Assembly: GCA_963931805.1 (NCBI GenBank)
Contig: OZ007497.1
Coordinates: 62,238,603 to 62,302,602 of the forward strand
Length of the DNA: 64,000 bases
Direction of reading: 5' to 3'
Source: Microdon myrmicae
Taxonomy: Eukaryota > Arthropoda > Insecta > Diptera > Syrphidae
Each line of letters opens with the position of its first letter. Position 1 is the first letter of the stretch. The position numbers were made by a program, and so were the translations under genes. The notes below the pieces were generated by a model. That model saw only the letters and a list, made by a program, of their open reading frames with translations. It was not told the DNA's origin and searched no databases. Shown here piece after piece: positions 55,918-64,000 of this stretch.

Positions 55918-56251
55918 ATACTGCCGCCTCAATGGCTGAGTTGGTAAGGAAGTTGCGTCTTGCGGTCGATTGTGCAAACGTAGGTTCAAGTGACGACTCT
56001 TGTTATCATCCAGTTCGGCACAATTACTAAGTGGTAGGCAGGGTCCTAAACCCCAGCCACCCGGTGAAATACCACCCCATTAAGCTATAGGCTTCGTGAA
56101 ATGGTTGGGAGAACTCCCTGGCCATCTTTTGGAGCTTGGCTGATGGACCCGGTCGAGAAAACATACCATCGCAGGGCGCTTATTCAGCGCTATAGCTGAA
56201 TTGTTTTATTGTTTTGTTTTTAAAATGTTTGCATCCTCAAAAAAAAAAAAA
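55918..56251 (+). mobile_element. tRNA-derived SINE with poly(A) tail (second SINE family)
   Basis: The head has an A-box-like tggctgagttgg (55933-55944) and a B-box-like ggttcaagtga (55983-55993) at tRNA spacing. A ~200-base body follows (ggtcctaaaccccagcc, gggagaactccctggcc) and then a short poly(A) at about 56238-56250. I could not identify the tRNA or a target duplication. It differs from the tRNA-Asp SINE in body and tail. Confidence 0.65.
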
Positions 56252-56532
56252 ATCTTTATTTTTTTTGTCATAATGCCTCGAAAAGAAAAAGAGGGAGACC
56301 TCTAAGATAACAGTTTATTTTTTTTATAATGTATGTGTATTATATTAAGAATAAATAAAAGAAAATGTAAGCTGAAAGGCATAAATTAAGCATATAATAT
56401 TGTATAATTTAGAGTGCTTGTGAAGAGCCAGTAAATTACATTATGTAGTAAAATTATTAAGATAGGTTTAGCATTTAGACTAAAATTGTAAAATATAAAA
56501 AAGACTTTGTGAATAAATGCGTCTGCAAACAA

Positions 56533-56860
56533 ACAAACAATAAATGCGCTCACATCGACTCCGTCAGACAACCGAACTGCCTACCCGAACTGTCTCCACA
56601 CCAGAACCCTCTTCACCTCTGGCAGGTTGGTCAACAACTCCAATGAGATTGTATACCACAATACTGAACTCTCACCTCACCAGTTTAAATATTGTAATAT
56701 ACAACCCTTCTCTAATATCTTGCGTTTCAACGACCAATCGGAAAGTGTTCCCCCAACCCATATCCCCGACTGATAGTACCCACCCTAACCCATTCGAAAA
56801 AAAACATTCGGAAAAAAACACTTTAATTTTGATTTAATAACTTGTATATTCAATGTTACA
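56533..56860 (+). pseudogene. LINE family G, 3' end fragment
   Basis: From aataaatgcgctcacatcg it matches 49376-49610, giving LFTSGRLVNNSNEIVYHNTE and the terminal PPTHIPD in one frame. It adds three residues near the end compared with the longer copy. It is joined on its left to an unrelated AT-rich segment ending in caaacaaacaaac. Confidence 0.75.
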
Positions 56861-57297
56861 TATTTAGGATACGTTGCCACGAATATAATGTCCGAGCGCC
56901 TTGCGCCCAGACAACCATTTTTTTTGTCTTGTGAAACACGCACACGAAACTGCTTTTGTGAAACTTTCAAATGGGAAAGCATATTGGTTGGGAGAGGAGG
57001 AGTGGATAGCAGACATCAATTTGGCTTTAAATACCAGAAGTTTACAAGCACAGAAAAACAAATGCCAGACGAATGCTCCACATTCATGGGGATTGACCGA
57101 AAAATAATTACTTGTGTTTATCTGTACGTCTAAAGTTATTTTTAATGTATAAAAATAAGTTCTTTTTAATTAGCTGGGTATCGCGCGACTATTTTTAATA
57201 AGTGCTAGCAAATTTGATGACGCGAGTTATGTTATTAGTTAACCCAAAACGAACAAAAGCACTAGTTGCGAAGAAAAACACTTTGTTTATATCATTC
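56861..57297. other. No recognised gene
   Basis: Sequence between LINE G and the BEL 3' LTR. Frames of 60-80 codons (for example 56888-57133) have no family resemblance. No target duplication for the BEL element was found at its end. Confidence 0.4.
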
Positions 57298-57708
57298 TGT
57301 TGTATCCAACAAGCGTTGAATACACGCGGTCAGGAACACGATGGTGTCTCCTGGCCAAAAAGATGTGTGTGTCAGACAAGCGCTGAACACACGCGTTTGG
57401 AACACTATGGTGTCTCCTGGTGTATGAATTCTCGATCGAATACGGCAACACAGCAATGGCGTCAGCAGTATGATTCCTGAAACCAAATTGAGCTATTTAG
57501 CGAAAAAGTGACCTGAATACCTGCATCAATTCCAGAAATATTCCTCCAGAGTGAAATAACAATTCAGTGTTCGTTTTACTGTGTTTAATTTTTAAGTTTA
57601 TTTATTAAGATTAATAGGATTTTATATGAATTCCAATTATTGCGACCTGTATCGCTCAGCAGTTAACGAAGAAGAATAACAAAACGAAAAAATGGTTGTC
57701 ATTTGACA
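57298..57708 (-). repeat. 3' LTR of BEL element 2
   Basis: On the plus strand it starts tgttgtatccaac and ends gtcatttgaca. It has 11 extra bases near 57560 compared with the other LTR. Two copies of acac.atggtgtctcctgg occur inside it. Confidence 0.88.
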
Positions 57709-57840
57709 ACCAACAGAATTAACTCCAAAATGTCATCTGATTGCTGACACTGTTTAAGGTGATGCCACATCTTGTATTTAATTTCGAATCCGCCGGTTGT
57801 GTCAAGGGCGAATCCGCATCTTTCCGCCCGCCTTCGCCAA

Positions 57841-59010
57841 TCATTGGCGAATCGTATGGCTCCAGGGGATGGTCTCCGGAGCTGGGACGTGAGGTTCCTC
57901 TTCCAGTGGCAGGATACTTATTTTTGTGATGGGTCTTATGAGTGTGCCCGTAGCGGTCCGCAGGGTCACCACTCTCACGAGACCGTCCCGGCCTGGATGC
58001 ACCTCAAGTATTCGTGCGAGGTTCCATTTGCAAGGAGGAGCCAATTCAGTGCGAATCACACACAATTGGCCGACAGTGATCTTGGTGTTTTGCTGATGCC
58101 ACTTTGATCGGCGTTGAAGGTTCTGCAAGTACTCGATGGACCAGCGCAACCCAAAGTGTTCGTACATGTTACTGAGCAGTTGGGGCCGGGATAAACGTGA
58201 CTTCGAAGTGCTAAGTGTCGAGGGTTCCGGGATGGTGGTGGTCGGGCATCCAATCAGAAAGTGTCCGGGTGTCAGTGCTGTCAAATCTGTAGGGACATCC
58301 CGCAACGGCTGTAGGGGGCGAGAGTTCAAACATGCCTCCACTTGAGCCAACAGAGTGGATAGTTCTTCAAAATTTAGGAGAGTTTCTCCGATGACGCGTT
58401 TGAGATAAAATTTGGTACTTTTTACCGCGGCCTCCCAGATTCCTCCGAAATGGGGGGCTGCCGGCGGGTTAAATCGCCACTCAGTGCCTTCATTTGCAAG
58501 GACGCGAGCAATCTCAGCAGTGTGCGGTGTTGCCTGAGTGAATAGTGTGCGTAATTCCCGATCAGCCCCGACGAAGTTGGTCCCGCAATCGCTGGTTAAT
58601 GTGGCACAAATTCCTCTTCGAGCCACGAATCGGCGGTAAACTCGAATGAAATCTTCGGTGGAGTATCCAGACGCGGCTTCCAAATGTACCGCCAGTGTGG
58701 CGAGGCATATGAATACGGCAATGTATCCTTTAAATATGTGTGGGGTCCGGAACCCGAAACCCCGAATGGCTATGGGGCCGGCGTAATCAACACCGGTATA
58801 TAAAAATGGTCTTCCTGGCCTGACTCGATTAACCGGTAAATCCGCCATTTGTTGAGACGTCGGGGGGGATGAATGTCGCCAGCAACGGAGGCAACGAAAC
58901 ACCACTCCTTTGACCAGCTGTCGTCCACGTAGGATCCAAAATCGTTGGCGAATGTAATTAAGTGACAACTGCGTGCCACCAGGCATGGTTTTTTCATGAG
59001 CGTCCCGGGC
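57841..59010 (-). CDS. BEL/Pao integrase
   Basis: The frame (open from 59421) gives a degenerate zinc-binding region with the final C..C pair (VFRCLRCW, its His pair not evident), then the integrase core: GVDYAGPI (first catalytic Asp), TSDCGTNFVGA (second Asp), and PAAPHFGGIWEAAVKS (Glu in WEA). A Pao-type C-terminal domain follows (ACLNSRPLQPL, TPGHFLIG, WHQQNTKITVG, ending ISILPLE). The catalytic triad is intact. The first ~140 codons of the open frame are not integrase and overlap the gag region in another frame. Confidence 0.88.
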   Translation of the reverse strand, partial: ARDAHEKTMPGGTQLSLNYIRQRFWILRGRQLVKGVVFRCLRCWRHSSPPTSQQMADLPVNRVRPGRPFLYTGVDYAGPIAIRGFGFRTPHIFKGYIAVFICLATLAVHLEAASGYSTEDFIRVYRRFVARRGICATLTSDCGTNFVGADRELRTLFTQATPHTAEIARVLANEGTEWRFNPPAAPHFGGIWEAAVKSTKFYLKRVIGETLLNFEELSTLLAQVEACLNSRPLQPLRDVPTDLTALTPGHFLIGCPTTTIPEPSTLSTSKSRLSRPQLLSNMYEHFGLRWSIEYLQNLQRRSKWHQQNTKITVGQLCVIRTELAPPCKWNLARILEVHPGRDGLVRVVTLRTATGTLIRPITKISILPLEEEPHVPAPETIPWSHTIRQ

Positions 59011-59479
59011 GATCAACAACGAGAGAACGGAGCCGGACTCCGCCCGCCTTCGCCAATCATTGACGAACCCGTTGGTTCCCGGAGATGGAGGCCCAGGGCC
59101 GTGGTCGTCTGGTGAGGCGGGGATTGGGAAAGAGCCGTCCGCCCTGGATTGGTGCCGACGAGTGCTCCATCTCTGGAAGGTATCTGCCGATGGGATGCGC
59201 CCTTTGGCCGGTGAGGCCGGAATAGTGAGCCTGATGCGGCTTCTTCCATGGCACCGTCCGCTGGTCCAATGACAGGTACGCAAGCGGGGCATTGCTCTCT
59301 TGATGGGTGCATACGCGGTTCTCGTTCGGTGCGCATTGTTCCGGGTGGACCAGTTCCTCTGGGTTGGAGTTGTAAATTCGCAACGAGGAACGGCCATGTG
59401 TTTCTGCGTTGGTCCGAACATCGGGACAGAGCCGAGTTGATCTGGGAGGCGGCACTCTGGTCGGCGGCCTGCTGGTCCA

Positions 59480-60475
59480 TACTCACTGGGAGTGTGTGCG
59501 GTTCCGTAATCGCGTGGTTGTGATTGGCGCTGTTCGTCTTAAGTGTGAAGACTGAGTCGAGCGCGAACTGGGTCTCGAGCAGTCTCGGGAGTTGGGCATC
59601 ATTGCCTTGGTCGGCGTCGTTTGCCTTAATGGGGGAGACTGGGTCGAGCACGAACTGATCCTCGAGCAGTCTCGGGAGTTGGGCATCTTTGCCTTGGTCG
59701 GCCTCGCTTGCCTTAATGGGGGGGACTGGGTCGAGCGCGAACGAAGCCTCGAGCAGTCTCGTTGATTTGGTATCCTCGCCTTGCTTGGCGGGTGTCTGCA
59801 GCAGACTCTTTTGGGCTAGGCGCCTCACAATTCTTGGCATCTTTATCAGCTAGTGCTGGTGCCTTCTTGCTGAAATAAGCCTTCTTTTGTGGTGTCGCTT
59901 TGGCGGCGAGGGGTGCTGCTGCAGATTTAACTTCTTCCATTGCCCCTGGAACCTTCTTGATGTCCTTGGAGGCGTTAGTTGGAGGGTTTGGAACCGTTTT
60001 CTTCTCAACTGGTCCTCCTTTGGCTGTTTGGCTTTCGGCAGCACCTTCCTGGGCTGGACTTTCAGTGTCTGTCGTCATATCTTGGTTTGTCCGATGTGGG
60101 TTCCGGGGACATCACCCGTGATGGGGGTCGGGATGGGTGGCCAGGTGGCATACGCATGTCAGGTGTGAACGGAGTTCCCGGCCACCAAGGTGGTTGCGAC
60201 ACAAATGGCGGCGAAAGTCTGGGTGGTTGAATGACGATATCTGTCGCAGTCTTGGTTGCGGTCGGCCGGTCAGTGGTGAGGATGTTCCGTGTCTCATCAA
60301 ACTTGGTGGCCTCTTCCAGAAAGATCCTCTCGGCTTGACCGATAAAGCTGTCCACGAAGTAGCGATTGCCGCTAGTCATCTCTGGAGTGGGCAGGCGTTC
60401 TATCTCCTCATGGTTCTTTTGGATGTCCTCCCATGTGATCTGTAGGTTGTGCTGGCGTATGTCCACCGAGAACAA
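59480..60475 (-). pseudogene. gag: BEL gag, frameshifted
   Basis: The N-terminal part (60475-60062) has WEDIQKNHEEIERLP and YFVDSFIGQAERIFLEEATKF, similar in order to the Gag start in BEL fragment 1. A Lys/Pro/Ala-rich part (60078-59713) follows in a second frame, and a third frame (59840-59480) carries a 29-residue repeat (around PRLLE.QFALDPVSPIKA). No zinc knuckles are seen. Joining to the integrase without protease or RT indicates a large internal deletion. Confidence 0.7.
59550..59810 (-). repeat. 87-bp tandem repeat in BEL gag, three units
   Basis: Units start at 59550, 59637 and 59724 (gactgagtcgagc or gactgggtcgagc). The 87-base period keeps the frame and encodes a 29-residue repeat. 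The third unit is more diverged. Confidence 0.88.
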
Positions 60476-60614
60476 CGTTGGCGGCCCTCTCTTCTCAAGG
60501 GCAGCTCATGTGGCAGCTCATGTTGCGCTCTGAATTGGCGGTGCTCGGTCCTTAGGCTGGACCCTCTAGTATGCCGCGATTGGCGGCGGTCGGTCCTTAG
60601 AACCCTTCAATAAG

Positions 60615-61170
60615 AATGAAGCCCGCGACAGACGAAAGGCACTGATCGCTCTAAAAGACTTAATTGGGGCGAGTATGAATTTCGCCCTAAAGGACAAATC
60701 CTGCTGCACTGATGATGACTTCCTAAATCGTTTCCTCTATGCAAGGAATTTTCGCTGTGATGAGGCTTTCGAGCTCATCATCAATTACCATTCATACAAG
60801 TAAAGGAATAAGCCACTGCTACAGAAATTAAACATCTTCGATGAAACCATTCTCGCACTGAGAGACGGAAATCCTTGTATCTTGAAAGATCGCGACCGCC
60901 TTGGAAGGAAGGCTATTCTATTTAACACAGCCTATTGGGAACCAACGAAGTATACCCTGGAGGATGTATATAGAACTTCCCAATTGACACTGGACAAAAT
61001 ACTGGAGGAGAAGCAGAATCAAGCTCTGGGATTGGTGGTGATTGTTGACTGGACAAATTTTACACTACGACAGTCTTCGCACTTACAGCCAAAGATCTTG
61101 AAGTTAATGATAGAAGGATTACAGGACTTCGGGACAGCTTTTAAGTTCCACTACGAACGGGCAGCAGTGG
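60615..61170 (+). pseudogene. CRAL-TRIO (clavesin-like) coding fragment inside BEL element 2
   Basis: One plus-strand frame, interrupted only by TAA at 60801-60803, matches a CRAL-TRIO protein. It has the N-terminal helical domain (DDDFLNRFLYARNF, CDEAFELI) and the start of the lipid-binding domain (ALRDGNPCILKDRDRLGRK, YTLEDVYRTSQLTLDKIL, GLVVIVDWTNFTLRQSSHL, LKLMIEGLQD). It then diverges (FGTAFKF where the family has a PARF segment), so the C-terminal half is missing. No introns interrupt the match. It is antisense to the retrotransposon. Confidence 0.88.
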
Positions 61171-61188
61171 ATAGGATGCACAGACTGG

Positions 61189-61206
61189 ATCCGGCTCGAA
61201 GGACCA
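61189..61206 (-). other. Primer binding site complementary to tRNA-Tyr
   Basis: The minus strand reads TGGTCCTTCGAGCCGGAT three bases after the LTR. This is the complement of the tRNA-Tyr 3' end (CCGGCTCGAAGGA plus CCA) as I know it from insects, a perfect 18-base fit. Confidence 0.85.
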
Positions 61207-61209
61207 AAT

Positions 61210-61607
61210 TGTTGTATCCAACAAGCGTTGAATACACGCGGTCAGGAACACGATGGTGTCTCCTGGCCAAAAAGATTCGTGTGTCAGACAAGCGCTGAAC
61301 ACACGCATTTGGAACACTATGGTGTCTCCTGGTGTTTGAATTCTCGATCGAATACGGCAACACAGCAATGGCGTCAGCAGTCTAATTCCTGAAACCAAAT
61401 TGAGCTATTGAGCGAAAAAGCGACCTGAATACCTGCATCAATTCCAGAACTATTCCTCCAGAGTTCAGTGTTTGTTTTACTGTGTTTAATTTTAAGTTTA
61501 TTTATTAAGATTAATACGATTTTATATGAATTCCAATTCTTGCGACCTGTATCGCTCAGCAGTTAACGAAGAAGAATAACAAAACGAACAAATGGTCGTC
61601 ATTTGAC
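61210..61607 (-). repeat. 5' LTR of BEL element 2
   Basis: Same sequence as 57298-57708 with small differences. The primer site lies three bases from its inner end, which proves the orientation. Confidence 0.88.
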
Positions 61608-61697
61608 TAAATTTTATTACATACTAATTTAGCTGCTTACAGCGCGTTTGTCTTTACTCTTCGGTGTCTTACAACCGCACTGCCAGTGTAGTGACGC

Positions 61698-63083
61698 TGT
61701 AGGTATTCGGGTTTCTATTAGGTGCCGGCAGGGGCACAGGTTCACAAACCCTTCCTAGCCTGTCGCCGATTCGTCATGTGTTTGGTGAAGAAGGACTGTT
61801 CTGACTCCTTCATCAATCCACGGGATCCCGTTAGAGCTCACTTTCCTCAAAGAACCGTGAATCCCCTGGGTTTGAATTCTACGAACGGAATATTCACTTT
61901 GAAAGAAACACCACAGATCTTTACTTCTTTATTTAACACAAAAGGTGACTACCCGTTCTTTATTTATACATTAAGTAATTGGAAATATACACAATAGTTA
62001 TTTAACACAAACGGGTATAAATTCAGTTCTTTAATTTGGAATATAACACAGTTGTTATTTCTTCTAACGAACACAAACGCAACTTCGCACCGTACATTAA
62101 ATTACTTTTTGCCGTCCAGATAACACTTGGCAATATGACAGAAAGATACTCTTTCAGTGGCCACACTTTCAGGACTCACCGTTCGACCCAAAAACGCCAG
62201 CCATTAGATAAATAAAGGAATAACAACTTCGCTTTTGCATCCCCTGGTCCAAGCGACCCATCGGAAAACGATCTCCGGCGACCAGTCCCAGCGAGGATGC
62301 ACACACATGTTTACCCCGGTCGCCCATGCTGAGCATCCCTCAGCATGTGAACCGTGGACATGTAGATATATATTCCTGAAACGAAAGTAAACCCTGCAGC
62401 TGGGGCAAACCATTGAGACTAGAGTGTTTATGTTCATCTAAACTGCGCACAGCACTTTGGGTGTTTGTGGATGATATTTTTTGTGTCTCACGACCAGCCA
62501 AGCTGCACGCAGATAGGTAAGGAAAATTTATAAGTTGAGCACAACAACCGAAAGGATTGCAGCTGTGCAATTTGATGTAAGGGGACGTTGGATGTTTATA
62601 CGATCGGCGACTGTGGGCCGCTTCTACGCCGATCGTACATCCCCCGATTGGTACTTGGTGCTGGTGCTATGTTGGTTTGGTATTCTTGGGCGGTTAGGCA
62701 TGGTTCTTACATTGCCTGTGGATTGGCTAAGCGAACGAAATGCTCGCTGTAAAACAGAAAAGAGAGGATCTTTCCTGCACGTGTGCGGTGGGATTGGATA
62801 GGCGATTTGCGCGCCCAAATATATTTCAAGTTGTATCGGTTGCTTAGTGATGCGACCTTAATGCCTTTTAGGAACATGGGTGTTTCACGTACTTATGCCT
62901 TGTGCAAAATACTTGTTTGGTACTGATGGATTTTGCATCAGCGAAAATTATAGATTTAAGGCATTTTTGGTGATAGTTTGGGCAAACGATGGAAAGGTAA
63001 GTAAATGCTATAAGTGCTCTAGGGAGCAGTTTTTTGAATAATTGGGGGGAAGGTAAATAGTGGCGTTCAAAGGAACCGCCACA
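61698..63083 (-). mobile_element. Solo LTR (TGTGGCGG family)
   Basis: On the minus strand it starts TGTGGCGGTTCCTTTGAACG and ends CGAATACCTACA (1386 bases), with perfect acgc duplications at 61694-61697 and 63084-63087. The hairpin-like gtgccggcaggggcac lies at 61722-61737, near the 3' end. A diverged tandem repeat around ttatttaacacaaa occurs at about 61930-62090. Its first ~250 bases align with 8351-8600. Confidence 0.88.
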
Positions 63084-63193
63084 ACGCTCCTCGTTTAACG
63101 CTCGCATGAGCTTACTCACACAGACACTTACATATATACCTGTGCTCATGTGTGCCACACTATCTATATACTGTGTAATATAAAAGTATACAT

Positions 63194-63404
63194 CATCATC
63201 ATCATCATCGGCACTACAACCGGGAACCGGTCTTGGCCTTACTTAGCAAGTCCTGAGGCTTGTTAAGTTTTCCACAATGATTTGTTTTTTTTTCCGGGCA
63301 CGGTTATTGGTCTTGCGCCAGAGGCTCCCCGACGGGGAATCAAACCCCGGTCTCCCGCGTGACAGGTCGGTATACTAACCACTATACTATCGAGAAGCCC
63401 AAAC
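63194..63404 (-). mobile_element. Full-length tRNA-Asp-derived SINE
   Basis: On the minus strand the head is nearly a complete tRNA-Asp(GTC): ctcgatagtatagtggttag (A box at 63379-63390), GTC anticodon within ctgtcacgcggg, and B box ggtttgattcc (63336-63346), ending at a cggggag-like 3' side. A body with cctctggcgcaagacc follows, then the tail gtagtgccgatgatg with six GAT units. The target duplication is gtatacat (63186-63193 and 63405-63412). It is not a functional tRNA gene, since the body is fused to the head. Confidence 0.92.
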
Positions 63405-63412
63405 GTATACAT

Positions 63413-64000
63413 ATTCTCAACCAAAACACGGATTTTGCGTTGTCACAGCTTCATATTTCCCATTCCCAAAATTCTCATACTATTTTGCTCATTACCAAAT
63501 ACGTAGATTGAATTGAATGCATTGTATTCTTATGACGGTTGTGCAATAAAGTATATTATTCAAATTAATTATACGTGTAACATTGTGGCATCAATTTCAG
63601 CAGGTTCTGACCCTCTTGACTTGTAATACCACTCTTTGTTGTGAAGCACCTCGCTCGACGAGTACGATAAAATATCGCTTTTGGTTGCCATGATTTATTT
63701 CGAAGTATAGAACTTTGAATTTATATAAAACACAGGAAAATAATTTAAATGGCCACATACGTGATTTTTTTTTTTTTTTTTTTGAACGTTAATTATATAC
63801 CATTAATATTTGAATATTATTTCGGGGATGAGGCTGTTGCCGCTGGCGTGTAGACGGCGTAATCTGTAACTCTAATATCCGAACACTTTTCGGAGCACTC
63901 CTTCGCGGATTGTTGACTTCCAAGTGTTCAATAGTCTCTGGCTTAAAAGTGTAGAAAAGTGACTTCAGATATCCAAAAGACGACAGTCTAGCGACGTTAA
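63413..64000. other. No recognised gene
   Basis: AT-rich sequence with a T run at about 63764-63783. No frame of note, no TE end or repeat recognised. Confidence 0.45.

Larger units (their letters stand above)
57298..61607 (-). mobile_element. BEL/Pao element 2 with two LTRs, gag and integrase, no reverse transcriptase
   Basis: Direct repeats of about 400 bases (57298-57708 and 61210-61607) frame the element, which reads on the minus strand. After the 5' LTR (right side) come a tRNA-Tyr primer site, a CRAL-TRIO fragment in antisense, a broken gag, and an integrase running to near the 3' LTR. Protease, RT and RNase H are absent. The LTRs differ by an 11-base indel and several substitutions. 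No target duplication is visible, so the ends may have recombined. Confidence 0.85.

Noticed and set aside
63300..63400. Possible functional tRNA-Asp gene
   Set aside because: The tRNA-like head is followed directly by SINE body and a GAT tail, has acceptor-stem mismatches and is flanked by a target duplication.
1..64000. CRISPR array, prokaryotic operon or phage
   Set aside because: Repeats are eukaryotic TEs; no spacer-repeat pattern, no ribosome binding sites in operon layout, and gene fragments are eukaryotic.

Overview
The window looks like arthropod, most likely insect, nuclear DNA made almost entirely of nested transposable elements. The evidence is four mariner-type DNA transposons, at least eleven LINE fragments from about seven families, gypsy-like and BEL/Pao-like LTR elements, tRNA-derived SINEs, many copies of one solo-LTR family, and fragments of eukaryotic genes (ribosomal proteins S6 and S9, and a CRAL-TRIO lipid-binding protein). 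I see no complete host gene, no rRNA and no stand-alone tRNA. I cannot name the species. All comparisons were made by eye.

Layout: 0.4-2.1 kb holds a possible LTR-element leader and a truncated LINE. 4.3-7.8 kb is a mariner with both inverted repeats, split by a LINE. 8.4-10 kb is an LTR-like repeat. 12.2-17.2 kb is a second mariner split by a LINE and by a solo LTR that itself contains a solo LTR. 17.3-20 kb is another LTR-in-LTR nest. 20.9-27.2 kb is an LTR split by a full-length, young gypsy-like element that codes only Gag and protease. 27.3-28.5 kb is a third mariner. 29.3-35.7 kb has two Jockey-like LINEs in opposite orientation, each split by a different solo LTR. 35.1-39.2 kb and 49.9-54.8 kb are a direct segmental duplication. 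39.2-49.9 kb mixes LINEs, a BEL fragment, a SINE and a copia relic. 55.9-63.4 kb has a SINE, a BEL element with both LTRs, a solo LTR and a full tRNA-Asp-derived SINE.

The main result is host coding sequence inside LTR retrotransposons at recurring places. One gypsy-like LTR family carries the 3' end of RpS6 in both LTRs of one element and the 3' end of RpS9 in a related solo LTR. Both fragments are in the LTR sense direction, end at a stop codon, and sit at the same position near the LTR 3' end. In a BEL element with a tRNA-Tyr primer site, a clavesin-like CRAL-TRIO coding fragment lies between the primer site and gag. A second BEL fragment with the same primer site carries an unrelated long open frame in that position.

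Other strong points: a phased slippery heptamer followed by an 8-bp hairpin at the gag/protease overlap; insertion nests whose arithmetic returns mariners of about 1.29 kb; a tRNA-Asp SINE sharing its 3' tail with a LINE present in the same window; and a 22-bp periodic array of small palindromes next to an LTR end.
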